Below are positions 46,553 to 58,200 of a DNA stretch of 64,000 nucleotides, one piece after another. Numbering within the stretch: position 1 is the stretch's first letter; every line of letters starts with the position of its first letter. The notes beneath the pieces are model-generated. The model did no database searches, was not told the origin of the DNA, and saw only the letters and a list, made by a program, of their open reading frames with translations. The DNA comes from Eucalyptus grandis (taxonomy: Eukaryota; Streptophyta; Magnoliopsida; Myrtales; Myrtaceae). Location: positions 8,518,199 through 8,582,198 of the forward strand of contig NC_052621.1 in assembly GCF_016545825.1 (NCBI RefSeq). The letters run 5' to 3'. The position numbers and the translations under genes were made by a program.

Positions 46553-47500
46553 TACGTACTGGAGAGCAGCTGTTGCATGGGGAGCAAGTAATGGGTCTGT
46601 AGCAATTGTAGGAGCTTACGGTTGGATCAGCACTGGGATAAGAGGCAAGGTCGGACTCATTTATTGGTCAGTGATTGGGAGTTGGATTTATGTAGGATTC
46701 ATAGGTGACAATGAGTTTGGAGGTGAGGAGTTTGTTGTGATATATGGAAAAATGTGTTCATGGAACACAACGTGACGAGAAGTGTAAACGCATTTAGTTT
46801 GGGGTTTGAAACATTTGTACACGCTTTGGGAGAGTGAGTAACTAAGGAATATACACGGACAGGAACAATTATCAAGCTTGTTCATATGGGCGGAGCCACG
46901 AATATCATAAGCATCCGAAAATTCGAAGTTTGAGATAGTTTGGCTTTTGATTAAAGAGATTTTGATATGGAGATTAATACTGAAGGATTGGGGTGGGTAG
47001 TCGATTGATGAGATATGCAATGGTTTGAAAGGCATAGGACTAAAATGTGGTTGGAAGAAATGCGTTGTGAAGTAAAGTTAAGCCTGTTTCTACAACATGG
47101 TGATGTCGCCGTTCAACGGTGTCATTGTGTTGTGGGGTGTGAGGAGGAGTAGTAAAGTGAGAAATACCGTGTGTGGTGAAAAAGATTTTGAGTTTTAGAT
47201 ACTCACCTTTGCCATAGGGAAGATAATAATAAGACATTGAAATTATTTTTCGACAATTGGTTTAGAAAAACTGAAAATGGCATAAATGTCGGTTTTTTTT
47301 TTTTTTTTTTTGGCATAGGATAAAGCCATATGTATTTTGTAAAATGGTCAACAAATGAAACATAATATTTAAAACCATCAACTAAGGTGTTCGGAGCAGG
47401 ATCCCAAATGTCGGTGTATAGGAGTTCTAGTGGATTTTGACTTGAGAGAGTAGAAACATCAAATGGTAAATGATGACTTTTATTGCATTGGCACAAATCG
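46553..47500 (-). pseudogene. Outer copia: integrase
   Basis: Minus-strand frames give LELLYTDIWDPAP (first acidic residue) with YYVSFVDHFTKYIWLY at about 47400, then HTPQHNDTVERRHHHVVETG (about 47150-47080), and SDAYDIRGSAHMNKLDN with YKCFKPQTKCVYTSRHVVFHE (46910-46750). A T run at about 47291-47311 interrupts it, and stops are present. Confidence 0.8.
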
Positions 47501-49063
47501 CAATATGATGTGGAAATGGATTTGGACTTTTGACTTATGGGTAATGAAAATATCCTAACTATGTAATTTTGAACGGAGAGAGAAGGATATCCTAAACGTT
47601 GATGCTAGTCACAGTGAGTTGCTTTCCCTCTTATGAACGCCACAGGTTGGTCTTTGTCTTGCCATAGGGAGAGTGGCATCCGATAGACTTCATGCTTATG
47701 CTTGCCGTGCAACAATATTGCTCCTGTTCGAAGATCTTTCACCAAAGAGAACTTGGCTAAAAATTCAAATAGAGGTATTATTTTAGGCACAAAATTTAGA
47801 GACAAAAATTAAATTTTGAGTAAGGGACGGTGCACAAAGTGTGTTGGTAAAACCAAGGTGTTTTCATGAGACACAAGTTTTGTCGTCCTAACATGTGAAA
47901 TACTCAAACCTGTCCCGTTGCTAATAACAATCTCATCCAGTCCTTCATACTCTGAGTCGAGAGATAGGTTTGCTAAGTTGTTGGTGATGGATGGGATGCT
48001 CTTGAATCAGCAAGCCATTGTGGAGCTAAGCGTATGTGGTTGCGTGGTGCAAAACGGGTTCAATATTTGGACGGCTTCCAATACAATAGCAAGTCATGGC
48101 AGTGTGGCCGTATTTGTCACAAAATTGACATAGAGGCGTAGAGTCATGAGACTGAGATGGGTTGTCTTGCTGGGTAGGGGTTCTGTGAGACTGTTGGTTG
48201 CTAAAATTGTTGCGGGCACCATGGGAAGTACTATGTCCTTTTTGGGCATCGTCCTAGCGAGCAGCAGATAGACTAGAGTGTGATTTGACAGTATACTGAA
48301 TTACGATAGGAATGAACTCTATAGCTTTTTCTTCATACTTAAGATAAGTTTCATAATCGACAAGTTTGTTGTATAATTCCTCAAATAAAATAGGATTTTC
48401 TCTAGCGCGAATCGCAGCAACTAATTCTTTAAATTTAGGACCAATTCCATGTAAGGCATGAATAACAATATCATCACCTTGAAGGGGTGTATCAACAATA
48501 GAGAGCTTGTCGACAAACCTTTAATTCTTGAAGATATTCGGAAATTGATCTCGATTAACGCTGGATTGTGGACAATCGGTCCTTTAGAATCATTACCTGA
48601 GAATGGGATTTGTTGGCATAAAGGTTGATGAGCTTTTTTAGTGCCTCTTAAGAGGTTTCGTTGAATGCAATCGATGGCAAAATGGAATTAGAAACCGAGT
48701 TGAAAATGGCGGATAACAATAGCTGGTCCTGGCGGATCCACGATGCGTGTATCGCACTGGCTGATTTGGACGAATCAAGTGACGAACAAGGGTGTATGCC
48801 ATCAACAAATCAGAGAAGATCATGTCTGATTAAAATGGCTTGAAGTTGTGTTTGCCAAGAGGGAAAGTTGCTGGCTGTGAGCTTCACGAGAAGCTAGGCA
48901 GCATTGCCGACGGTGAGGAAACTAGTGTTGTCAATGGTGATGAGACCAGCTATGAAGGAGTTGGTGTTGTCACTAGTTGAACTCATGGTGGCTACTTCTT
49001 CAGCGTTGGAGGAGTTAAGTGACTCGATAACAGGTGGGATTAAAGGCTCGGTTGAGCGAAGAA
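47501..49063 (-). pseudogene. Outer copia: gag to pre-integrase
   Basis: The gag start (about 48985) reads MSSTSDNTNSFIAGLITI. Further on come LTASNFPSWQ, RHDLLWFVDG and [19 protein letters not shown] (48600-48500), all typical of copia gag. A CDFC-type zinc region and protease are too broken to place exactly. Stops and frameshifts are frequent. Confidence 0.75.
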
Positions 49064-49075
49064 GCTCTGATACCA
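49064..49075 (-). other. Primer-binding site of outer copia
   Basis: TGGTATCAGAGC on the minus strand, directly after the 5' LTR. This is the exact initiator-Met tRNA complement common in plant copia elements. Confidence 0.9.
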
Positions 49076-49316
49076 TATAAAGTTTAAGAGAATCAAGAGA
49101 ATTATAAGAAAAAGATTTTTTTGCATCCAATACATGTTCCATGAGCTAAGTACATGTATTTACACAAGAGATTACAAGCCATTAGAATAAATCAAATTGA
49201 ATTTACAATCCCCTCATCTTAGCACTTTGCTTGTTATGTGAGATTTTTCCTTGACTTTAGCACTTGTGTGATTTGGTTCGATCTTGATTCCTTGATTTGT
49301 ATCATTATCCTTGACA
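49076..49316 (-). repeat. 5' LTR of outer copia
   Basis: Starts TGTCAAGGATAATG and ends AACTTTATA on the minus strand. Partner of 36615-36849. Confidence 0.9.
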
Positions 49317-49372
49317 ATCATGACCCAAAAAATGTGCAAAGATGGCGTAGATTCGGGAAATGGTGCTCCATA

Positions 49373-49595
49373 AGGGTGCATTTATTTCGTTAAAATAGAT
49401 TATTTGAAAAAAAATGACTTATGTCGTTTATAAAAATGAGCGAATGAAAGAAATTTTCTCTATCCTAACAAATATTTAGTTATGAATGTTATCAATAATG
49501 AAACATTTTCATTGACTAGTACTTCAAGCACTACAAGCAACTATTTTTAGGAAAATATTTTCTAAATTATTCATTTTCATTAAACAAATGAACCA
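49373..49595. mobile_element. Small MITE-like element
   Basis: The left end is GGGTGCATTTATTTCGTTAAAAT. The right end, reverse-complemented, is GGTTCATTTGTTTAATGAAAAT, so these are inverted repeats of about 20 bp with several mismatches. A possible TAA target flanks both ends. AAAATGA-rich, non-coding. Confidence 0.5.
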
Positions 49596-49743
49596 TTAAT
49601 TGAAAACAGACATGATGAGGCAATTTGTGCGGGAAAAAAAAAAAACCTAATTTCAGGAGGGTGAGATGATTGAACTTTACATGACAATCCACAAATTACG
49701 ACACATCGCACCGAGCAACTTGAGAGCAACGACAACCCTGGCT

Positions 49744-50928
49744 GGGGGTGTGCATGGTCCAGGTGGGCGGTTCCCGACCTAGAACCGAGAATCGCCCACT
49801 AAGGACCGGTTCCAAAAAATTGGAACCGGGATCCACTCGTTTGTTGCATGGATCCATCGGGAATTGGTTCCTAGGTGGATCCATGGAATTGGTCTCACTG
49901 ACCACGAGACGAAGGAAACACAGAATAAGCTCAGTGTCGCTGCTATTGGGCTTCCCGAATCAAGGCGGTGGCAAAATCGACGTCATCGTCAGAGGCACCC
50001 ACGCAGTGAAGGAGAGCAGAGGCTCGTCGAGGTAAAGAATTCCGCTATGCGGGGTAGCAATTTGTTGGTTGGTGTCGCAATTTGGTGAGGTGGAAAAACG
50101 GCGGTGAGGTGCTGGATGGACACCGATGTGGAGCTCCGACAAGGAGACCGGTGGAGGTGTGGCATCAGTAGCAAGGCGAACCAGCAACGTACAGGGGAAA
50201 CCGAAGTCGCAGGGGCTGCAGGGATCGCGCGGAGGGGCGGCGGAGCAGCAATGGAGGTGAAGCGACTGGTTCGGGATTTGTTGGCATCGGTCATTGCGGG
50301 CATGAGAGGCTGCAACGGCGTCGGATTGCCGGGCGAAGGGGGCCCAGAGCGGAGGCTAACGGCGGTGGTGCTCGGACGGAAAGCAGCAAAAGCGAAGGTG
50401 ATCGTGGTGACAGGCGAACGGGCGAAGGCCGCTCGCGGCTTCTGGCACGGTGGTCAGCATGGAGGCGAGCTATGGCGTCGCGAGTCACTGCTAGGCAGAG
50501 TAAAGGCTGTGGCGGCTAGCATGAGGGGGCAAACAGCGAGGTGGAGGAGCAATGGTGGTGGTGTCGATGCTCGGGGATTAGATTCTTTGCAGCTCCGTCG
50601 ACGGAATTGTAATGGCGATAAGGAGGAAGAGAGAGAGAGAGAGAGAGAGATAGAACCGAAGAGACAGTGAGACATGGTTTGCTAAACAATGGCGATTAGA
50701 TCGCTTACATATCTAGGGTTTGTTTTAGTAATTTTTTTTTAATATTAAAAATTAATTGGTCCGGTCCGGGTGGGCTAACGGGTGGATCCGCTCATGGAAT
50801 TGGGAACCGGATCAGTACCCACCGGTTCCCATAAATTAGACCGGGAACCATACCGGTTCCCTCAAGAATCGCCGATTCCAAGTGGTTCCGGGAGGTCCGG
50901 GCGGATCCCAGTTCTTTTGCATACTCCT
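49744..50928. mobile_element. MULE-like nonautonomous element, 10-bp target duplication
   Basis: The flanks are AACCCTGGCT at 49734-49743 and 50929-50938, a perfect 10-bp target duplication. The ends are GGGGGTGTGCA and (reverse-complemented) AGGAGTATGCA. Just inside both ends lie runs of GGTTCC, GGAACC and GGATCC motifs in inverted order. The GC-rich core has a 188-codon plus-strand frame (50104-50670) with low-complexity composition and no known domain. It ends in a GA microsatellite. There is no transposase. The long target duplication suggests a Mutator-like element; hAT (8 bp) is the alternative. Confidence 0.75.
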
Positions 50929-51207
50929 AACCCTGGCTAATCAAGTCCCCCAAGTGGGCATCAAATGCGTAGCACGTTTAATAAGCCTAAGGACATATTG
51001 TGTCAAGATTACTAATGATTACTAATGATGAAAGCAATAATTCAAGAACCAAAGATCTCTCCCAATCAAAGATCCACATCTAGCAAAAACACATGTAGCA
51101 AAAACACGAAGAGGCACGACTTTCTAGGAGAAGAAGAAGACATGTGCCCCTCCATGCCATTATCTTTGAAATATCTTTGCTCTGCAGGTCTTGTAGGAGA
51201 AACATTA

Positions 51208-51967
51208 AGGGCGCGTTTGGTAATGATTATGTTCGAGAACAATTTTTGAGTATAAGAACTCGCTTGGTAACTATAAAATTTTTTTATTCTCGGGATGGAA
51301 ATGCGTTTGGTAAAATTGTATAATTTTGTTATTTTTTTTAATTTTTTTAATTATAATTTTCTTTTTCTTTTTTCTTCTTTCGCCTTGGCGGCGGGGTCAC
51401 CTTTACGACGAGCGGTGGAAGAGTACATGGGTGAGGTCGGGTCGCTAGAGTCTCGCCCGGCCACCGCAAGGCTCGGCCTCGCCTAGGCGGCGCGAGGTTG
51501 GCCTCGCCCTAGCCTAGCGATGGCCGAGCCTCGCCCGGCCGGCAAGGCACGGCCTCGCTTGGGTTGGGCGAGGTATGGCAAGGCTTGGGCCAATGAGCCT
51601 CGCCGTGGCTCTGCGTCTCTGAGAGCCGGCAATGCTTCGGTGAAGTCGTCGGCCCTTGTTTGGCTAATGGCCACGGGCCATGGGCGATGTTGGCGATTGG
51701 CCAAAAGAAGAAGAAGAAGAAGAAAGAAAGAGAAGAAGAAAAGAGAAGAAAAAGAAGAGAGAAAAATTGATTCTAGAAATTGTTCCCAAAACAAGAAGTT
51801 AATTTTTCTACTTCTTTTTTCCAAATCTATTCCGAGAAAAAAAATTGTTCTCGAAAATAAAAGTTTTATCAACCACTTTTCTATTCTTTTTCGTTTCCCG
51901 AAATAAAGAACATAAATTTTTATTCTAAAGCTGAAATTTTTCCGGGTCGGTCCAAAACAAACTCTTC
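51208..51967. mobile_element. GC-cored element just upstream of the lipoxygenase promoter
   Basis: The left end (GGGCGCGTTTGGTAATG) resembles the ends of the two elements in the large minus-strand gene. The right end, reverse-complemented, has GAGTTTGTTTTGGACC. Subterminal TTCGAGAACAATTTTT (left) and AAATTGTTCTCGAAAA (right) are inverted copies. The core (51390-51690) is GC-rich, with CGAGGTTGGCCTCGCC-type repeats. The limits and target duplication are not certain. Confidence 0.55.
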
Positions 51968-51988
51968 CATCGGCCACTAACAATGCGC

Positions 51989-52097
51989 CACGTGGAGGCA
52001 TGGGCACGCTTAGTGTCTTCTACCTTCTTCCCTCTGCAGAGGCGATAATGACAAGTCCTATCTCTTCCCCTTTTCCCATTTCCTCCATTTTCACGTG
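51989..52097 (+). promoter_or_regulatory. Two G-boxes in the lipoxygenase promoter
   Basis: CACGTG at 51989-51994 and 52092-52097, about 140 and 35 bases before the TATA box. G-boxes bind bZIP and MYC-type bHLH factors and are common in jasmonate-responsive promoters. Here that is inference from the motif alone. Confidence 0.5.
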
Positions 52098-52129
52098 CCA
52101 TGTTCCTGCATTTAGGCCAAAACTCCCTC

Positions 52130-52135
52130 TATAAA
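52130..52135 (+). promoter_or_regulatory. TATA box of the lipoxygenase gene
   Basis: TATAAA inside CTCTATAAAACCC, 72 bases before the ATG at 52202, predicting a short leader of about 40 bases. Confidence 0.75.
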
Positions 52136-52201
52136 ACCCACTAGATCGAACCTCCAGAACCCCATCACGTCGAAGTCATCTTCATTGCCACCACCATCAT
52201 C

Positions 52202-55200
52202 ATGCTGAAGCCGCATCTTCATCAATCCCGGTCCGCTTCCCCGACCCTGTTCCCCTTGAGCAAGCCGTTTAGCCAAGGCAATGGCGGGGTCGCAGTCTTG
52301 CTGGCACGGTCGGCGCCTGCGCTCCGAAAGAGCCCTAGAACCGCTCGGGTGGGGCTCGCCTCGAGAAAGATCAAAGCGGTAGCGAGCCCCGGCGCTACCG
52401 AGAAGTCGCTGTCGGTTAAAGCGGTGGTGTCCGTGAAACCGAGCGCCGGTGGGCTGTTCTCGGAAATAGGGATAAACCGGGGCTCGATGATATTGCTGAT
52501 TTGGTGGGGAAAACGCTCCTCTTGGAGCTCGTTAGTGCAGAGCTTGACCCCAGTAAGTATTGAGCATTCAGTTTTACTCTCCAGCTGGTCAACACATTTT
52601 AAAAGTTGGGGTAGATATAGGTGCAATTTGATTGAGACCTTTTACTTTTTAGAAATTTTGCGACGTTCATAATTGGACTTTTATTTGGAGCGAAACATCT
52701 CAAAATTTTCTAAGTACAAAAGTAAAGATTTTTGAACCATATATGAAATTTTAACAATTTTTGTAAGAGTAAAAGATCTTTTCTATGTTTAGAGAAATGT
52801 CAGATAAGTACTTAAGTTATTTACAACTGGCAAGAAACAAGGATTTTTTTTTTTTAACAAACATTTTTTAAATTTGTCCGTGGACGTATGTTTGTATTAG
52901 AAGATCTGATGCATGTTATTCAAATTAGTACTAAATGGGAAAACTAATATTAATAGTTAATTTTCATGTATATATTTTCATGTCTTGTTATTTTATATAT
53001 ATGTATCTATTTAGAAGATCTCGATCTACGATTAATCTATGACTTGGAGAAGTTTTTCTAGTTGTCAAGCATATTGCTTTACTATATGCATATAAATTTT
53101 CAATCTATGATATAGCATGATGTTCACTTAGGGAATAAGTGCAAAATTAATCATTAAACATTTTGGTCATTGGAGAATTGAGCCCTTGACGTTTTATGTT
53201 TAATTAATTAAGTTCACGACATTTCAAAAAATGAGCAGTCAAGTCCTGCACTTACTGTCAATGGAGTTTCAATTGTAGAAATTTGCGTCACTCTCAGATC
53301 CGTGGCCACATGACATTAGAACTAAGGCTAGTGGAAGACAAGTACGATTTCCAACATTGGAAACCTTCCGATAGCAGACTTGATTGCGCATGTTTTTTTT
53401 TTTGTTTCAAATGTTAAGAACTTAATGGACCAACGTAAAATGTTAAAAACTCAATTGATCAGTGGTCAAAATGTTGTGGATTAATTCTCTATTTATCCCC
53501 TTTTTTGCCGATCTTTTCTCCAAAGTTGGAAAAAAGTTTTGAATACAACAAGTATCTTGCAAACATGGTGCGACAATCCAATTACATTTCTTTTTTTTTT
53601 TTTTTTTTTTGAAGTAATTGTCTGTGTTACAATGAGAAAATCAGCCACTTAAATCTGTCGGCATGTTTGAATTACATACACACAAATAAATGACTCATTG
53701 ATCAGTAGGTACACAGCTAGAGATCGTGATCTTTGCTCAGATTTTTTTTTTTTCTATTATATCATGGTCCATCCCAAATCTTGTTTTCTAAGCCATGATA
53801 TAGACAATATATAGATTTTACTCTTTACCCTTTCTATGTTCGACCTTCCATCTGTGAGAGAGAGAGAGATGGTCCTAGCAAGGGAGGAACGCCATTGCCT
53901 CGATTTTAATTAGAAAGAATCATGGACAAGAATGGAAAAAAATGGCAACATTATCTCTTCTGGAAAACGAATTATTCAGCTCTGAGCCCCCGATTCGACG
54001 ATCTTCTGTTAGATTCGCCCTCATTTACTTTCATGGCTTAATTTCAGCTTCCTAACATCTAGCCCTCTCCATGTCATGCGAGAGCCAACTATAATTTCGG
54101 TCTTGTTATGATATTGAAAATATCGATCTCTTGTATTCACAATGTCGATGATTCAAATACGGTCCTGATTTTCTGAACTTTGTAAACAGAGACAGGACTA
54201 GAGAAGGGGACAATCAAAGGGTACGCACACAAGAAAAGCCAGAACGAGAAGGAGGTGACCTACGAGTGTGAGTTCAAGGTCGAGACGATTTCGGGGAGGC
54301 TGGGGCGATTTTCGTGGAGAATGAGCACCACAAGGAGATGTACCTCAAGGAAATCGTCCTTGACGGGTTTGCCAGCGGTCCTCTCAGCATTACATGCAAC
54401 TCCTGGGTTCACTCCAAGTTCGATAACCCACAAAAGCGGGTCTTCTTCACCGATAAGGTTAGATCATACCCATAGCTAATAGTTTTCTATCTAGGGTTAT
54501 TTTCTCATTTATCATGAGGTTATTACATATAAGAAAAGATCAAGACCATTTAGGATTATCACTTGAATAGATAGTATACATATGCGAAACTTGAAAATTG
54601 GGTTTTTTTTTCCCAAGACTGCTAAATACTTAAGGAGGAGAGGATTGTCATAAAACAAGAGTATTCGAGCAGAGAGCAGGTAAATCAATTAGCTTACGTG
54701 TCATGAAATGCAACTTTAATCACATTTGATTAGCTATAATCGCCAACAGTACTAAACGGTAGTATCAAAGTTATCTCAAGGCATAGGAGGGTAAAATTCC
54801 GACCTAGACAGGAAAAACCAGCATCTTCAGAGCTGGCGTAACTTTAGAGCTGGCGTTACTTTTTCAGTGAAGAGTGGAGAAAACCTATTACATGCACAGC
54901 GTCCTCTTGAAGGGACCCTACTTCAAGAACTGGTGAAACTAACGTACCATGCACGTGAACGAACAGCCCCCACATTCATGTAAATCTTTTTACTCTCTCT
55001 CCCCCTCGCGGTCCCCTTTTGTTTGACAACGCCCAACAGCACTTCTTTGAGTGGAGAGACCATAAATTAACGTACGATGCACGTGAATGAAAAGCGTCCA
55101 CATTCATTTAAGTCCTTTAAGTCTCTTCAAGCCCACAGCGTCCTTTCAAAAAAGCAAATTGAAGACAGCTTGTGTGACAGCCTGACAGATGCCCGCTCCC

Positions 55201-58200
55201 CAGAACTTGAGAAAGGAATTCAGTCAAAGCAAGACAATTAATTAGAGAGAGTCGATGATTACTAATCTGAATCACGAGCAGTGCTTAGATAGATTCAACT
55301 TGGAGCTTGATAGTTTTCATTTTCAATGTTGCCCTCCTGTGGCGGCAGTGCTACTTGCCGGCGGAAACGCCGAGCGGGCTGAGGAGGCTGAGAGAGGAGG
55401 AGCTGGTGATCCTGCGGGGGAATGGTCAAGGCGAGAGGAAGTCGTACGAGAGGATATACGATTACGATGTGTACAACGACCTCGGGAATCCGGATAGCGG
55501 CGCGGATAAGAAGAGACCAGTGCTTGGAGGCAAAGAGTTCCCGTATCCCAGGCGATGCCGGACCGGGCGCCCTCGGTGCAAGACCGGTGAGTCGAGATAT
55601 TATCGTTATCACTTCGTAATAATGACTAGCACAACACAACTTTAGATTTGAACAAGGTCCATTCGTATGATTTTTTTTTTGGGCCGACAGGCAATGTGCA
55701 TGATTTGAAAAATGTTCTTTTTGGACGGGAAAGGCACTCCATAATAATCTGTCCAAAGGTTAAATTTCTTGGTCTCTTCCTACTCTTGATGAGAGATGAC
55801 ATGGCGAATACCCATTCGAATATTTTTTTTTAGAGAGAGAGATGGACCATGAGAGCGAGAGTCCATAAAATTGACAAAAAATTGAAAAATGGAACTTCTG
55901 TATTTTTCTCTCTCAAAACCATCCTAATAAAAAACATCAGCCATTCATAATTTCTTATCCTTTAGGCATGCTTCTGGCTATGATCATATATCTTATCAAC
56001 GTAATATAATAAAGAACCCAGCTGTAAACAAACAATTGATTATAACTATGCGTTTCTTCGGATGATCAGTTACAAGCTCAGTATAATGTAAGCTAGTGCT
56101 AAACATCCGGATATAATGTCAAGCAGATCCAGAGTCAGAATCGAGGAGTGGAACCATATACGTGCCTCGAGACGAAGAGTTCTCGACGATAAAGGAATTG
56201 ACGTTCTCAGCGAAGACGTTGTACTCGGTGGTGCATGCGCTGGTGCCGTCGCTTGAGACGGCGATAGTCGACACCGACTTGGGATTCCCGTTCTTCACCT
56301 CCATCGACGAGCTCTTCAACGAAGGTGTCAACTTGCCCCCGTTGCAAAAGCAAGGCTTCTTCAAGGACCTCCTCCCTCGGCTCGTCAAGGCCGTCACTGA
56401 TGTCGCCGAAGATGTCCTGCGCTTTGAAACTCCCGATACCATGAACCGTGAGCAAACCCTATCCCTCTCCCTCTCCCTCTAGTTAGATTCTATGTTTGAT
56501 AGCGGTCTTACAGAAATTTATTATTTACGGTGAAGATTATTATATATCTGAGACTTTTGATTCATAATAATTAGCTCTGTTGTTTCACTATGCAGGAGAC
56601 AGATTCTTTTGGTTCAGTGACGACGAGTTCGCTCGTCAGACCCTAGCGGGAATCAACCCTTGTACGATCGAGTTGGTCACGGTAATATAATATATATAAC
56701 GTGCAGCTATATAATTTGCTCAAATACATTAGTTTCATGAGGATTAATTCCTAGAAGGTTAATATATAAGTGGTGTTAAAATGTGTACTCAGGAGTGGCC
56801 CTTAAAAGCAAGCTCGACCCTAAGGTCTATGGTCCGCCTGAATCAGCAATCACGACAGAGATCATTGAAAGGGAAATTAAAGGTTTTATGACTATTGATG
56901 AGGTACGAGGAAACTACTTTGACGAAGCATCGCCTAATACAACCTATGAAATCAGACCAAACAAATTAATGAAATTCCACCCGATTCAATGTTGAGCAGG
57001 CCTTAAAGCAAAAGAAACTGTTCATTTTGGACTATCACGACCTTTTCCTACCGTACGTGAACAAAGTGAGGCAGCTCAAGGGGACGACCCTATACGGGTC
57101 GAGGACCCTCTTCTTCTTGACCCCCGACGGGACGTTGAAGCCCCTCGCCATTGAGCTCACACGGCCACTGTCCGACGACGGCGGGAAGCCACAATGGAAG
57201 CAGGTGTTCACCCCGTCGTGGCACTCCACCGGCAAGTGGCTCTGGCGGCTCGCCAAAGCCCATGTCCTCGCCCACGACTCTGGATACCACCAGCTCGTCA
57301 GCCACTGGTAACAAAACAAGCCGGTCATTACATCTCGCCGAGCAGGAAAAAAAAAAAAGGTATAGATCTGAGAAATGCTAATTGCTTCGTTCGTCGCAGG
57401 TTGCGGACTCATTCTGCCACGGAACCTTACATAATAGCGGCGAACCGGCAACTGAGCGCGATGCACCCGATCTACAAGCTGTTGCACCCGCACTTCCGAT
57501 ACACGATGGAGATCAATGGTCTGGCCCGTGGGTTTCTCATCAACGGCGAAGGCATCATCGAGAGCTCCTTCTCTCCCGGTAAGTACTCCATGGAGCTCAG
57601 CTCCGTCGCCTATGACAAGCAGTGGCAATTCGACTTACAAGCCTTGCCCAATGACTTGATTAGCAGGTATTGCACATTGATGAAAATTAGGGAAAGACAA
57701 AAATTAGTCATATAATAACTCCATCCTTGCACTTGTCACGCTTTTCTCATCGTGTCAACTCCTGCCAGGGGATTGGCGGTGGAGGACCCGACGGCACCGC
57801 ATGGCCTTAAGCTAGCGATCGAGGACTACCCCTTCGCCAACGACGGCCTCCTCCTGTGGGACACCATCAAGGAGTGGGTCACCGACTACGTCAACCACTA
57901 CTACCCCGATCCGAGCCGCATCGCGTCGGACAAGGAGCTCCAGTCCTGGTGGACCGAGATCCGGACCGTCGGCCACGGCGACAAGAAAGACTCCCCCGGG
58001 TGGCCCGACCTCAAGACCCCGTCCGACCTCATCCACATCATCACCACCATAGTCTGGATCGCCTCCGGCCACCACGCTGCCGTCAACTTCGGCCAGTACA
58101 CCTACGCCGGCTACTTCCCTAACCGGCCCACTATCGCCCGAACCAACATGCCCGTCGAGGATCCCAAAGAAGAAGAGCGCAAGCTCTTCTGGGATAAGCC

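Larger units (their letters stand above)
36615..49316 (-). mobile_element. Outer Ty1/copia retrotransposon with two nested insertions
   Basis: LTRs of about 235-241 bp lie at 36615-36849 (3') and 49076-49316 (5'). Both outer flanks carry ATCAT (36610-36614 and 49317-49321), a 5-bp target duplication. Read on the minus strand, the order is 5' LTR, primer site, gag, zinc/pre-integrase, integrase, reverse transcriptase, RNase H, purine tract, 3' LTR. This order, with integrase before reverse transcriptase, marks copia. Stops and frameshifts occur throughout, and the LTRs differ at many positions, so the element is old and dead. It is split by a complete copia at 42862-46547 and by a patch at 37479-41468. 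Without these it would be about 5 kb. Confidence 0.9.

Noticed and set aside
50104..50670. A 188-codon protein gene
   Set aside because: It lies wholly within the element at 49744-50928, has low-complexity composition, and ends in a GA microsatellite.
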